64,000 nucleotides of DNA from ENR-C20 sp942493145 (lineage in GTDB: Bacteria > Bacillota > Clostridia > Acetivibrionales > DTU013): the NCBI GenBank assembly GCA_942493145.1, contig OW818679.1:3286001-3350000 (forward strand), given 5' to 3'. Below are positions 7,894 to 16,527 of the stretch, in pieces (position 1 is the first letter of the stretch; each line of letters starts with the position of its first letter). Under the pieces are notes generated by a model that did not search any database, had not been told where the DNA came from, and was given only the letters and a program-made list of their open reading frames with translations. The position numbers were made by a program, and so were the translations under genes.

Positions 7894-8142
7894 TTATCCT
7901 CCGCTGCAAATTGGCAGGAATCCAACGATGTCCCCGTCCTCAAGGGTTGTATTGAAAACTTTGCGAAGCATTATGCTTTCATCGTTGACAACAATGAGCA
8001 TCTTTTTAGACTCTTTAAAGGCGTCTGAGCCATATGAAGCCCTTATATAACGAAGTACATCCTTTATCTTTGCGGCATCAATGGTTTCACCCGGCTTCCC
8101 GATTTTTGTCCGTAGTTCACCTCGATAGCTTAACTGTACCAT
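7894..8142 (-). CDS. MoaD/ThiS-like sulfur-carrier protein
   Basis: An 82-residue ubiquitin-fold protein ending in ICSGG. The C-terminal Gly-Gly is the site of adenylation and thiocarboxylation in MoaD and ThiS. The conserved LEDGDIVGFLPICSGG end matches MoaD. The ATG is one base past the AOR stop, so the genes are translationally coupled. MoaD donates sulfur to make the dithiolene of molybdopterin/tungstopterin, and this position suggests a carrier serving the AOR cofactor. No MoaE or MoeB partner is encoded nearby. Confidence 0.88.
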   Translation of the reverse strand: MVQLSYRGELRTKIGKPGETIDAAKIKDVLRYIRASYGSDAFKESKKMLIVVNDESIMLRKVFNTTLEDGDIVGFLPICSGG

Positions 8143-8143
8143 T

Positions 8144-10027
8144 TTACTCTATCCCCAATCGTTTGAGTTTTTTTGCGGTTGGCACTCCATGTTCATCCCA
8201 GCCGCGGATAGAATAGTATTTGGGCAACATCACGTCAAGCGGGACAACGGTATCCGGGCAGCCTTTCACCTGGGGTGTATTTATCAGCCTGCTGGGCAGG
8301 GTGTCATCCTTGGAGGTGAGGCCTTCACGTAGATTATATAGCCTTTCCAGGTTAAATGCCCGCTCGCCTAGGTCAATGAATCGGCCGGTGTGCATTACAA
8401 ACCCGGTGGCCAGACTTATACCTTCCGCATGGGGCAGGAGATACAAGGAGTTAAAGCAGATTATATTCGTCATTTTGAGCATGAGTTTTAACGCAACACC
8501 GGCATTCGTGGCTATTTTTCCCACCATACGGGTGATCCAGTGGGCAGGACCGAGATTGAAGAAAATGGCCGGGACAAAGGTTTGGGCAGAAAACAGGCAG
8601 CAACCTGCAGAAGATACCGACTCAAGGCTATCCTGCAGAAAAACAGAAAATTCGGCTTTGCTATTTGGGCTTTGCGCATCCATGGTAAGTACACCTACAG
8701 ATTCCAGAAGGGCCAGGTATCCACCATTGAGATGGCAACCGCCGCGGTTGGAAGTGGCGTAGCCCAATCCCATGCCCACCGAGCGCCGGGGCTCATATGA
8801 GGCCATTTCAAGCCCTTTAACATGCATAGCATATCCCTTGCCGCCGTATTTGTCACTCATCCACTTGCTGCCGTTTGCTATATCGGAGTATATGCCCTCC
8901 CGAACTGCGATCTTCTGCACCACATCTACAAGATTGTCCACCTTTCCGAACTCCACGCCGAAGTCGGCAACGCCATTTTCCTTCAGTTCCATGGCAAAGG
9001 CGAGACTGGACGCGAGGGAGATTGTATCCAGCCCCAGTTTATCGCAGATATAATTCAGTTTTATAATTGTGTCAAGATCTCCAGAGTCGATGCCGGGTCC
9101 AAAAAGACCCAGAGTTTCATACTCCGGCCCCTTGACCTCCTTGCCATCGACATTTACCCGACGCTCGCAGCGAATAGGACAACTTACGCAACCTGAGTTG
9201 CGGGTGAGCACAGTTTCTGCGATAGTTTCTCCGCTGACAGCGTCAGCTTTATCGCTGTGGCCATATTTGAAGTTATGGGTGGGCATTGCGTTTGATGCGT
9301 TTGCCTTGTTGACCAGTCCTGCGCTGCCGAAACGCGGCAGAGCTTCTCCGGTCATTGGGTGATTCCGGATGAATTTTATCCATTTGTCGAGGAATTTATC
9401 AAATTTCTTTTGGTTATATATCTCCGGCTTCATCGTACCATAGGCGATGAGGGCTTTTAGGTTTTTTGAGCCAAGCACCGCTCCGGTTCCACAGCGGCCA
9501 CTCATTCGTTCTCCGGACGCAGCAGCGGCGTAGCGGACCAGGTGTTCTCCCGCGGTTCCGATGACCAGCTTGCCGTAGCCTTCAGGCAACTTTTCCTGAG
9601 TTTCCTCCGTGTCCAAGCCCCAGAGTGCTGTAGCATCCAGCAGTCTGACATTTCCGTCAACCAGCTCGATGGTGGTAGGCTTTTCAGCCTTCCCGGTTAT
9701 GATTATGCCGTCAAAGCCGGCTTTCTTCATCATTATCCCGAAATCGCCACCACAGTTGGATGATGCAATACCGCCGGTCATGACATTTTTGAAGGACATG
9801 TTGAAGCGGCTGGATGATGGTGCACCGGTTCCATTCAAAGGGCCGGTGTTTATTATCATAACAGCCTCCGCAGCAAGGGGTTCAATCCCCGGCTCGGTCA
9901 TGTCCAACAGAAGTCGGGCTCCCATAGCTTTGCCGCCGATGTATCTTTTGAAATACTCATGGGAGATGCAGTAATCGCCCGTCTTTCCGGAGCTTAGGTC
10001 TACCGTTGCATAGACAGGGTCTCTCAT
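8144..10027 (-). CDS. aor: Aldehyde:ferredoxin oxidoreductase (tungsten/molybdenum pterin enzyme)
   Basis: A 627-residue AOR-family subunit. The frame is open to 10099, but the ATG at 10025-10027 has AGGGGATG upstream, overlaps the ferredoxin stop as ATGA, and gives the normal AOR start (MRDPVYATVDLSSG). Visible motifs: the pterin-site stretch GPLNGTGAPSSSRF (about residue 62), SGERMSGRCGTGAVLGSKNLKA, cluster ligands CVSCPIRC (about 286) with a distal Cys in SAGCCLFS, and PEYETLGLFGPG. The enzyme interconverts aldehydes and carboxylates with ferredoxin at a bis-pterin W or Mo site. It lies in the order adh-fdx-aor-moaD. Tungsten is inferred from the family. Confidence 0.93.
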   Translation of the reverse strand: MRDPVYATVDLSSGKTGDYCISHEYFKRYIGGKAMGARLLLDMTEPGIEPLAAEAVMIINTGPLNGTGAPSSSRFNMSFKNVMTGGIASSNCGGDFGIMMKKAGFDGIIITGKAEKPTTIELVDGNVRLLDATALWGLDTEETQEKLPEGYGKLVIGTAGEHLVRYAAAASGERMSGRCGTGAVLGSKNLKALIAYGTMKPEIYNQKKFDKFLDKWIKFIRNHPMTGEALPRFGSAGLVNKANASNAMPTHNFKYGHSDKADAVSGETIAETVLTRNSGCVSCPIRCERRVNVDGKEVKGPEYETLGLFGPGIDSGDLDTIIKLNYICDKLGLDTISLASSLAFAMELKENGVADFGVEFGKVDNLVDVVQKIAVREGIYSDIANGSKWMSDKYGGKGYAMHVKGLEMASYEPRRSVGMGLGYATSNRGGCHLNGGYLALLESVGVLTMDAQSPNSKAEFSVFLQDSLESVSSAGCCLFSAQTFVPAIFFNLGPAHWITRMVGKIATNAGVALKLMLKMTNIICFNSLYLLPHAEGISLATGFVMHTGRFIDLGERAFNLERLYNLREGLTSKDDTLPSRLINTPQVKGCPDTVVPLDVMLPKYYSIRGWDEHGVPTAKKLKRLGIE

Positions 10028-10446
10028 TTTTCTACATCCCCTTTCATAATGATTATTTTGATAGGACATTCCAGGCTGCAAAGTGCACAACCCACACATT
10101 TTTTAGGTTCGTAAAGCTCTGCCGCCACATGTATATCACCCTTGAACACCGGCATGGCAATTCGGAGTGCCTTGGCGCGGCATACGAAAACACATATCCC
10201 GCATGCAGTACATCTGCCTTTGTCTATGTCCGGTTTCTCCCACTTTGCTCTTGGCACGGGATTACAGATTGTACCCGAGCCGTCTGTTATGGCTCCCTTA
10301 GGGCAGATCCTGCCGCATACACCGCATTCTATGCAGCGTTTTTCGTTTATGGCATGTAACTGATTGCGCTCCCCAGTTATAGCCGACACAGGGCAAAGTT
10401 TTGCGCAGGCAGTGCATCCTGTGCAATTTTCTAAGATATGATACAT
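10024..10446 (-). CDS. Polyferredoxin with four [4Fe-4S] motifs, AorA-like electron-transfer subunit
   Basis: 140 residues with four C-x2-C-x2-C-x3-C sets: CTGCTACAKLCP, CIECGVCGRICP, CTACGICVFVCR and CVGCALCSLECP. Four clusters in 140 residues match the AorA-type ferredoxin subunits of multi-subunit AORs. It is preceded by AAAGGAG and overlaps the AOR start codon by ATGA, so the two are made together. It probably carries electrons between AOR and soluble ferredoxin or another partner. An AorC-like FAD/NAD subunit is not present in the operon. Confidence 0.9.
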   Translation of the reverse strand: MYHILENCTGCTACAKLCPVSAITGERNQLHAINEKRCIECGVCGRICPKGAITDGSGTICNPVPRAKWEKPDIDKGRCTACGICVFVCRAKALRIAMPVFKGDIHVAAELYEPKKCVGCALCSLECPIKIIIMKGDVEK

Positions 10447-10471
10447 CGTTTTGCTCCTTTCCGAACAGTTA

Positions 10472-11680
10472 TTACATGCGGATTTTCTGAATGACGGAAC
10501 GGAAACGTTCAGGAGTGTATAGCACCGGAACAGGATATATTGGGTTGGCCTCCGCTCCCGCCCATTTGATCATACGGTCGATATCCCCATCCTTGATGAA
10601 ATCGAACCCGGCCGGTATGTTCATTCGAGTGTTCATATCCCTTATCTCTTTTATAAAAGCTATAGCCTTATCAGCCTCGCTACCTGAATCTGCAACTCCT
10701 CCCAGTTCCGCCAGACGTGCGAGCTTGGCATATACTGCCACGCCGTAGTCCTCAAGTACTATGGGAAGGATGACGGCGTTAGCAAGTCCATGAGCTGTGT
10801 TGTAGAGTCCACCCAGAGTGTGGGCGATAGCGTGGACATTACCTACACTGGCACGTGTAAAAGCGAAGCCAGCCTTATAGGATGCGTTAAGCATGGCTTC
10901 ACGCGCGTCGATATCACAGCCGTCTTTGTATGCCCGTTCAAGATACTTGAAGATATCTTTTACCGCGTCCTCAGCGAACTGTATGCTCTCCCTTGTATTA
11001 TATGTCCAGCTCAGATAAGCTTCCACCGCGTGTGTGAGCGCGTCCATGCCGGTTGTGGCGGTGATGCCCGGCGGCAGACCGACTGTCAGGTCCGCATCCA
11101 GTATGGCATAAAGCGGGATAAGGCGCAGATCCATGATGGCATATTTGTGGTGGGTGTCTGTATCAGTTATAAGCGCGGCAATAGTGGTTTCCGATCCGGT
11201 GCCGGCTGTGGTGGGAACGGCGATAAACGGTGGAATCTTCTTCAGGACCTTAAGCAGCCCGCCCAATTGGTTGACACTCTTCCCTGGCCTGGCCACCCGC
11301 GCACCCGCGGCTTTGGCTGCATCCATGGCAGAACCGCCACCGATTGCTATGAATCCGTCGCATTCCTCTTCAACATAAAGCTTATAAATGGTATTTACAG
11401 TATTGACTGAAGGATTTGCCTCTACCTTGTCATATAGAGTATAAGGAACTTTGGCCTTTTCGAGGACTTCCAGCACTCGGCTTGCTACTCCGGCTTTCAT
11501 CAGGCCCGGATCTGTGACGACAATGGGTTTCTTCACCTTCAGCTTCGCCATCAATTCGGGAATTTTATTTATGCTTCCAGCTCCCTTGACAGGATTCGCC
11601 TTGCGCCATGACAAAAAGCGCGCACCGATATTGAATACTGCCTGAAATGATCTGTACCATGCCTTTTTAATTGTCCACAT
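10472..11680 (-). CDS. Iron-containing alcohol dehydrogenase
   Basis: A 402-residue group III (Fe-dependent) alcohol dehydrogenase. The NAD(P) pocket motif GGGSAMDAAKAAG sits near residue 117. Metal ligands come from ILDADLTVGLPPG, MDALTHAVEAYLS and HAIAHTLGGLYNTAHG in the helical C-terminal half. It reduces aldehydes to alcohols or the reverse. GAGGGG precedes the ATG, and the ferredoxin-AOR-MoaD genes follow after 25 nt. The pairing suggests acid to aldehyde to alcohol conversion, or alcohol oxidation in the other direction. The specific alcohol is unknown. Confidence 0.92.
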   Translation of the reverse strand: MWTIKKAWYRSFQAVFNIGARFLSWRKANPVKGAGSINKIPELMAKLKVKKPIVVTDPGLMKAGVASRVLEVLEKAKVPYTLYDKVEANPSVNTVNTIYKLYVEEECDGFIAIGGGSAMDAAKAAGARVARPGKSVNQLGGLLKVLKKIPPFIAVPTTAGTGSETTIAALITDTDTHHKYAIMDLRLIPLYAILDADLTVGLPPGITATTGMDALTHAVEAYLSWTYNTRESIQFAEDAVKDIFKYLERAYKDGCDIDAREAMLNASYKAGFAFTRASVGNVHAIAHTLGGLYNTAHGLANAVILPIVLEDYGVAVYAKLARLAELGGVADSGSEADKAIAFIKEIRDMNTRMNIPAGFDFIKDGDIDRMIKWAGAEANPIYPVPVLYTPERFRSVIQKIRM

Positions 11681-11760
11681 TTTGATTCCCCTCTTTTTAT
11701 TTTAATTATATTTTTAGTCATAGTTAGCCGTAAGATTTGATAACAGGTCACCCTGCTCCC

Positions 11761-13065
11761 CTAAACGCCGGATATCGTTACATTCAACAATTTGACTGCC
11801 TTCGGGCCTTCAAAATTATTATCTTTCTGAAGCTCCCCGGATAAAAACATTTCGTCATGCAATTCATTTATGTTTCCCGATATGGAACCTCCGGTGACCG
11901 GGACGGCCTTCCCACCATCGATATACCAGGCCAGCCTTATTTCGCCGCAGAAATCACCGGTAAGGTCGTCAACGGTAAAATCAGAAAACGCAGCTGTTTC
12001 AAGGCAGGGCTCCTGTCTTAATTCATTGATGGATTTACTGCCCCCCTTTACTACCATGTTCTCAATGGATCCTGTAGGCTCAACACCTAAATACCAGGCA
12101 TGTCTGGTGTCTGCAATGTATCTCTTCAATACCCCATTTTCCAAAATGATCACAGGCTCCAGAAGGAAGCCATCTTCATCAAAGCTTCCCGTACAGGTCG
12201 AGTTTTTCATGAAGGGATCAAGTGTAATTGTTATGAGATCTCCTTTAACATCCTCTCCCTGTACTTTGTCTCCCGGTTTCCATGTGGATTCCTGTTTATA
12301 AACAGCTTCCGCACTGCTTTTGGCCAAATAGAATGAAAAAAGGTCCTTAACTGCATCACGGGTCAGTATTACAGAAGATTTCTCAAGAACGGGGGTGTTT
12401 TTAGCAATAGCTTTTTCTTTACACATGCATGTCATGGTTTCAACTTCTCCCGACAACGCATCGGGATCAAAATCAGAGAAATTCATGCACCTGTAAAGCT
12501 CAACCTCTTCGCCCTTATCCTTCCAAATGGTAATGAATTCAACCATACCTTCGTAATCTATAGATTCTGCATTTACGCCTTCTGAATTTATTATCCGGGT
12601 ATACACCTTATTCAGGAAAATTTCGCAGGAGTTGATACCTCCTTTTTCATAGATGTCATTTTTATATATTGCCTTCGATAATTCATTAATCCAATAAGTC
12701 AAATCTCCTTTTGAAAATTTACCAGCTTCAATTTCCTTATATTCAGCTGTCGGCTTTACCAGCGGGTAATATGGATTTTTAACGAATTGCGCTGCAAAAG
12801 CCGCATCTCTTATTGCTTCCGCGCACTCTGAATCGTTCATTGAAGGATGTATGTTTATTGTAGATGACCCGGTGAATTTTTTGCCGTTTTCTTCGATGTC
12901 CTTGTAAACAGTAACTATGAAGTGATTGACATTTTTAGCCCTGTCCATATCGACATTCTTTTTGACCAGAAACAGTTCAATAGCCTCTGTCCTGCTCTCT
13001 TTGATTTTAAAACCATCTATATCCCTATTACTGATCAGAATTTGTCTTATCTTATCAAGCATCAT
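11761..13065 (-). CDS. tldE: TldE/PmbA-type metalloprotease subunit
   Basis: 434 residues with the U62-family fold (C-terminal GGSISGNINELHDEMFLSGELQ). It lacks the HExxxH zinc motif, as TldE/PmbA does. In enterobacteria the TldD-TldE heterodimer degrades unfolded peptides, matures microcin B17 and processes CcdA antitoxin. The start overlaps the end of tldD by 4 nt, so the subunits are coupled. No peptide-modification genes are adjacent, so the natural substrate is unknown. Confidence 0.9.
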   Translation of the reverse strand: MMLDKIRQILISNRDIDGFKIKESRTEAIELFLVKKNVDMDRAKNVNHFIVTVYKDIEENGKKFTGSSTINIHPSMNDSECAEAIRDAAFAAQFVKNPYYPLVKPTAEYKEIEAGKFSKGDLTYWINELSKAIYKNDIYEKGGINSCEIFLNKVYTRIINSEGVNAESIDYEGMVEFITIWKDKGEEVELYRCMNFSDFDPDALSGEVETMTCMCKEKAIAKNTPVLEKSSVILTRDAVKDLFSFYLAKSSAEAVYKQESTWKPGDKVQGEDVKGDLITITLDPFMKNSTCTGSFDEDGFLLEPVIILENGVLKRYIADTRHAWYLGVEPTGSIENMVVKGGSKSINELRQEPCLETAAFSDFTVDDLTGDFCGEIRLAWYIDGGKAVPVTGGSISGNINELHDEMFLSGELQKDNNFEGPKAVKLLNVTISGV

Positions 13066-14477
13066 CCCAACCTCACTTTCGCTTTGATATATGGGCCACC
13101 GGATGAGGTCTTGACATATTCCTTGTACCCTTTGCCGCAGAAACCGGCACCATTGAGTTCAACCTTTTCGGAAACCATTGAAATGGAATTCAACAGGTCA
13201 GGGACAAAGCCCGTCAGCAGTACGGGGGATATCAGATTGCCTGTCAGCCGGCCATCTATGATTTCCCTTCCAAGAAAAGCCATACATTGGATACCCCAAT
13301 TCTTTGGGTCTTCCATGCCGCTGTACATCCCTTCCAACAGATAACCTTTTTTTATGGAAGCCAGCATATCTTCCAGTTTATCCTCACCTGCCTCAAAAAA
13401 GGTGTTCGTCATTCTTGCATAAGCCTTTCTTTCGAAGGACTCCCTTTTACCGTTTCCGGTTGGGACAGTACCCAATTTTATAGCTGATATTAAATCCGAT
13501 ATGCCGGTTTTTAAAATCCCGTTTTGTATGATTACCGTGTCGGTACCTATAGTCCCTTCATCATCAAAGTAATATGAAGATACATGTTTTGCTGCCGCTG
13601 CGCCATCATGCATCACAGTCTTTTCAGAAGCTACCTTTTTACCGATAAACTCGGCGCCTTTAGCCCTCTCTTTGACGAACATGTCCATTTCCACTCCATG
13701 CCCGAAAGCTTCATGAGCAATCAACCCTGTTATGTCGGGGTCACATATGACATCGTATTCTCCCGGCTCAACCGTTTTCGAATCAAGGAGCTTGATGCTC
13801 TGTTCTGCAGCTTCAATATATGCCCCTTTAAGCTCATCGACCAGCTCAAAACCCTTAAGGCCTGAAAAGGTTTTGAAAAAATACTTTGCTTTATCCCCTC
13901 TTCTGGCTAAGGAATACAAGTACCCTTCTCCCGTAATATATGATTGCTCCAGTTCTTTTTTACCGGATATGAAAAGCTTGGATACATGAGTGGTATTATA
14001 TGTTACTCTAAAATCGACAACCTCGTCCGAATATGCCAAAGCTGCGTCCTTTATCTCAATCAGGGATTTAAGGATCACCTCTGTGCCGATCTCTTCCGGG
14101 TTTATTAAAATATCACTGTAAAAGCTATTTTCAATGGCATCTTCAGTAATTACCGCATACTGATTCTTAAACAAATCGCCGGACATTCTGCCCAATTTTT
14201 CCTTTATCTCTCCGGCAATGGAAAACAGCTTGTCCTCATTGATTTCATTAAAAGAATATTCTGAGTAATTAACCCCGTTATGTATCCTGGCAACAAAGCC
14301 TCTTTCTGCCAGACTGGAATCATTGATCTCAATACCTTTTTTTGAAACTTTAAAGCTTTTGCCCTTTGTATCGGTACCTAAAATTGAAACATACCCATAA
14401 TTATCAGATAACAAATCAATCAATTTCCTTATATGACGTTTGCTATCAGTCAAATATGGTGAATTTAACACTTTCAC
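13062..14477 (-). CDS. tldD: TldD-type zinc metalloprotease
   Basis: TldD catalytic subunit with the zinc motif HEAFGH near residue 255 (LIAHEAFGHGVEMD) and the downstream VVEPGEYDVI-like and GTVPTGNGKRESF segments. The frame is open to a TTG at 14528, but the promoter at 14533-14561 starts transcription near 14526. A GTG at 14475-14477 has AGGGGG at 7 nt, giving 471 residues, the usual family length. The zinc site cleaves flexible peptides that enter the TldD-TldE dimer. The 4-nt overlap with tldE gives coordinated production. Confidence 0.9.
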   Translation of the reverse strand: MKVLNSPYLTDSKRHIRKLIDLLSDNYGYVSILGTDTKGKSFKVSKKGIEINDSSLAERGFVARIHNGVNYSEYSFNEINEDKLFSIAGEIKEKLGRMSGDLFKNQYAVITEDAIENSFYSDILINPEEIGTEVILKSLIEIKDAALAYSDEVVDFRVTYNTTHVSKLFISGKKELEQSYITGEGYLYSLARRGDKAKYFFKTFSGLKGFELVDELKGAYIEAAEQSIKLLDSKTVEPGEYDVICDPDITGLIAHEAFGHGVEMDMFVKERAKGAEFIGKKVASEKTVMHDGAAAAKHVSSYYFDDEGTIGTDTVIIQNGILKTGISDLISAIKLGTVPTGNGKRESFERKAYARMTNTFFEAGEDKLEDMLASIKKGYLLEGMYSGMEDPKNWGIQCMAFLGREIIDGRLTGNLISPVLLTGFVPDLLNSISMVSEKVELNGAGFCGKGYKEYVKTSSGGPYIKAKVRLG

Positions 14478-14532
14478 AAGGCAACCCCCTATAAACCGGT
14501 TTGTTTCGGCTATCGTTATTGTGCGCAATCCA

Positions 14533-14561
14533 ATTATAATAACATTTACAAATTAATACAA
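14533..14561 (-). promoter_or_regulatory. Promoter of tldD-tldE
   Basis: Minus strand: TTGTAT (14556-14561), 17-nt spacer, TATAAT (14533-14538). The predicted start near 14526 leaves a leader of about 50 nt before the GTG at 14477. Confidence 0.6.
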
Positions 14562-14601
14562 TAATGAATTCCTTCTAATCTAGTAAACAAAAACAGCTAT
14601 T

Positions 14602-15327
14602 CTATACTTCTGAACCAAAAACAGCCACATTCTGATTTTCCAAGGCAAACCTTACGTTATCCCATTTCAAGGTGTTCATAACATATCCAATCGAATCCGC
14701 GTTATATCTTCCGGCGATTTTTTGATATGCCAGCAGTTCAAATACCTTATTTGAATCGAAATCTACTGGATACAGCCCGCTCAACGGATTGACGAATCCA
14801 CTGACAGGAGCCTTCAGCTTTCCTCTCCCGTCATAAATTTCGTTTAAATAGTCACTGCCTTTATAGGATAAGTCTATGATGTATTTTTTATTGTTCTTGT
14901 TGCTGATAACTTCAACCTTGTAATTATCCTGATAAGTAACAAGATATGTATATTCCTCATTGTAGTCATTGAAATCGAAAAGCAGCCGCGCTGTATTGTT
15001 AACAAATGAATAAATATAGTAGTACATGATACCGCCACTACCGCCGGTCGCAATGCTTACCAGGATGTCATCCACACCGTCACCGGTATAATCAACCAAA
15101 AGCAACGAGGGATTATACCCTGCATTTTCTTTAAGTGGAATGCTTGTAAACATACCCGAAATACCATTCTGGATAACAAGGGCGATATTCTGGGTAAACG
15201 GTGTTCCCGGCGCCTTTGTTCCAGTCAGATAGACATTGTCCGGAATTCTGTCACCGTTCACATCACCCCTTGCATAAGCAATTATATTTTGATACAACCT
15301 TTCCGGTCTGGATCCATAATCGATCAT
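14602..15327 (-). CDS. VCBS/FG-GAP-like repeat protein of unknown function
   Basis: About 241 residues with two calcium-loop-like motifs typical of VCBS/FG-GAP beta-propeller blades: DVNGDRIPDNVYLTG and DYTGDGVDDILVSI, the latter followed by a Gly-rich ATGGSGGIMYYYIYSF. No signal peptide is visible. Related proteins occur in many clostridia and bacilli but the function is not known to me. The frame is open to an ATG at 15396 that lies inside 22-bp tandem repeats and has no ribosome-binding site. The ATG at 15325-15327 has GGTGG at 6 nt and is preferred, though 15396 cannot be excluded. Confidence 0.7.
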   Translation of the reverse strand: MIDYGSRPERLYQNIIAYARGDVNGDRIPDNVYLTGTKAPGTPFTQNIALVIQNGISGMFTSIPLKENAGYNPSLLLVDYTGDGVDDILVSIATGGSGGIMYYYIYSFVNNTARLLFDFNDYNEEYTYLVTYQDNYKVEVISNKNNKKYIIDLSYKGSDYLNEIYDGRGKLKAPVSGFVNPLSGLYPVDFDSNKVFELLAYQKIAGRYNADSIGYVMNTLKWDNVRFALENQNVAVFGSEV

Positions 15328-15378
15328 AGTATTCCACCGCTCCCTTACAAAAAAATTTAAACCGATAGTGTCCTGTTT

Positions 15379-15460
15379 CATCTTATAACTTGCCATATAT
15401 CATTCTTATAACTTGCCATATATCATCTTATGAGTTGCCATATATCATCTTATGAATTGA
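15379..15460. repeat. 22-bp tandem repeats upstream of the VCBS-like gene
   Basis: Three near-identical units, CATCTTATAACTTGCCATATAT and variants (15379-15400, 15401-15423, 15424-15445), followed by a partial fourth unit (15446-15460). Read on the minus strand each contains ATATATGGCAAGTTATAAG, so each carries a potential start codon. Confidence 0.85.
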
Positions 15461-15488
15461 ATATCCGGTATGTTATTCGTTTTTATAA

Positions 15489-15518
15489 TTGCAGCGTCCC
15501 CCTGATACATAGTATAGT
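15489..15518 (+). promoter_or_regulatory. Promoter of the cysteine synthase gene
   Basis: TTGCAG (15489-15494), 18-nt spacer, TATAGT (15513-15518), 30 bp upstream of the ATG. The leader is too short for an S-box or T-box element. Confidence 0.5.
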
Positions 15519-15547
15519 AGTAATAGCAAATCGGAAGGGTGAATCAT

Positions 15548-16438
15548 ATGTATAACAATATTCTCGATACCATCGGGCGTACCCCGCTGGTAAGGATCAA
15601 CAGGCTTAACCCAAAACCGCATATACCTTTGTACGCAAAGCTGGAAGGCTTTAACCCTACAGGAAGCATAAAAGACCGTATCGCATTAAAAATGATAGAG
15701 CAGGCTGAGGAAAGCGGTACCTTGACCCATGGCAGGACGATAATCGAACCGACATCAGGCAATACAGGGATTGGGCTGGCAATGATAGGCGCAGTAAAAG
15801 GCTATGCAGTAGAAATAGTAATGAGTGAGGCAGTTTCCGTCGAACGCCGCAAAATGATTGAAGCATTTGGGGCAAGAATAACTCTGACGGAGGCTACATA
15901 TGGAACAGACGGGGCTATCAGGAAAGCTCATGAGCTTTGTCAAAACAACCCAGGCAAATACTTCATGCCAAACCAGTTTTCAAATGAGTACAACAAGCTG
16001 GCCCATTATTTTACCACTGCCAATGAAATATGGGAGGATACCCAGGGAAAAGTAACCCATGTTGTCTCTGCCCTCGGCACCTCAGGTACCATAATGGGAA
16101 TAGGTATGGGGTTGAAAAACAAGAATCCGGATGTCAAGGTGGTTGAAGCCCATCCTGTGAGAGGCCATTACATTCAAGGCCTCAAAAACATGGAGGAGGC
16201 AATAGTTCCAGAAATATACGATCCTTCAATGATAGACCGGAAAGTTATGATTGAATCGGAAGCTGCATTTTCCATGGCTCGTTCCATCGTGCTGCAGGAG
16301 GGCATTTTTGTGGGTATGAGCAGCGGGGCCGCAATGCTGGCCGCGCTGGAATGCATCCGGGATATGGATGAGGGCTTTGTAGTAGTGCTTTTCGCTGACA
16401 GGGGAGAAAAATACCTGAGTACGAATTTGTTTAGTTGA
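15548..16438 (+). CDS. cysK: Cysteine synthase family PLP enzyme (O-acetylserine sulfhydrylase type)
   Basis: 296 residues of the fold-type II PLP family. Visible motifs are GSIKDR (Lys that forms the Schiff base, about residue 40), PTSGNTG (substrate loop), the phosphate-binding GTSGTIMG (about 175) and a C-terminal MSSGAA. It most likely forms L-cysteine from O-acetyl-L-serine and sulfide, although cystathionine beta-synthase-like members share these motifs. The ATG at 15548 has GGAAGGG at 8 nt; an in-frame GTG at 15539 is less likely. It is a single-gene plus-strand unit between minus-strand genes and ends at a bidirectional terminator. Confidence 0.9.
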   Translation: MYNNILDTIGRTPLVRINRLNPKPHIPLYAKLEGFNPTGSIKDRIALKMIEQAEESGTLTHGRTIIEPTSGNTGIGLAMIGAVKGYAVEIVMSEAVSVERRKMIEAFGARITLTEATYGTDGAIRKAHELCQNNPGKYFMPNQFSNEYNKLAHYFTTANEIWEDTQGKVTHVVSALGTSGTIMGIGMGLKNKNPDVKVVEAHPVRGHYIQGLKNMEEAIVPEIYDPSMIDRKVMIESEAAFSMARSIVLQEGIFVGMSSGAAMLAALECIRDMDEGFVVVLFADRGEKYLSTNLFS

Positions 16439-16460
16439 GTTTCGCCGGGCCATTAAAACA

Positions 16461-16496
16461 AAAGAGACCAATTCCAAAGACGGGATTGATCTCTTT
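16461..16496. terminator. Bidirectional terminator between cysK and porB
   Basis: Arms AAAGAGACCAATTCC (16461-16475) and GGGATTGATCTCTTT (16482-16496) form a stem with one mismatch and a G-T pair. T-rich ends on both strands fit convergent genes. Confidence 0.8.
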
Positions 16497-16527
16497 TGCA
16501 TGAGGGGATATTATTAATAAAACAGCA

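Noticed and set aside
10028..10099. 24-codon N-terminal extension of AOR
   Set aside because: It overlaps the polyferredoxin reading frame; the internal ATG has a good ribosome-binding site and ATGA coupling.
10790..11410. 206-codon plus-strand frame opposite the iron alcohol dehydrogenase
   Set aside because: Antisense to conserved ADH motifs; Cys/Gly-rich low-sense composition and no start site.
15379..15460. CRISPR array
   Set aside because: Units are contiguous, without unique spacers, and only 22 bp.
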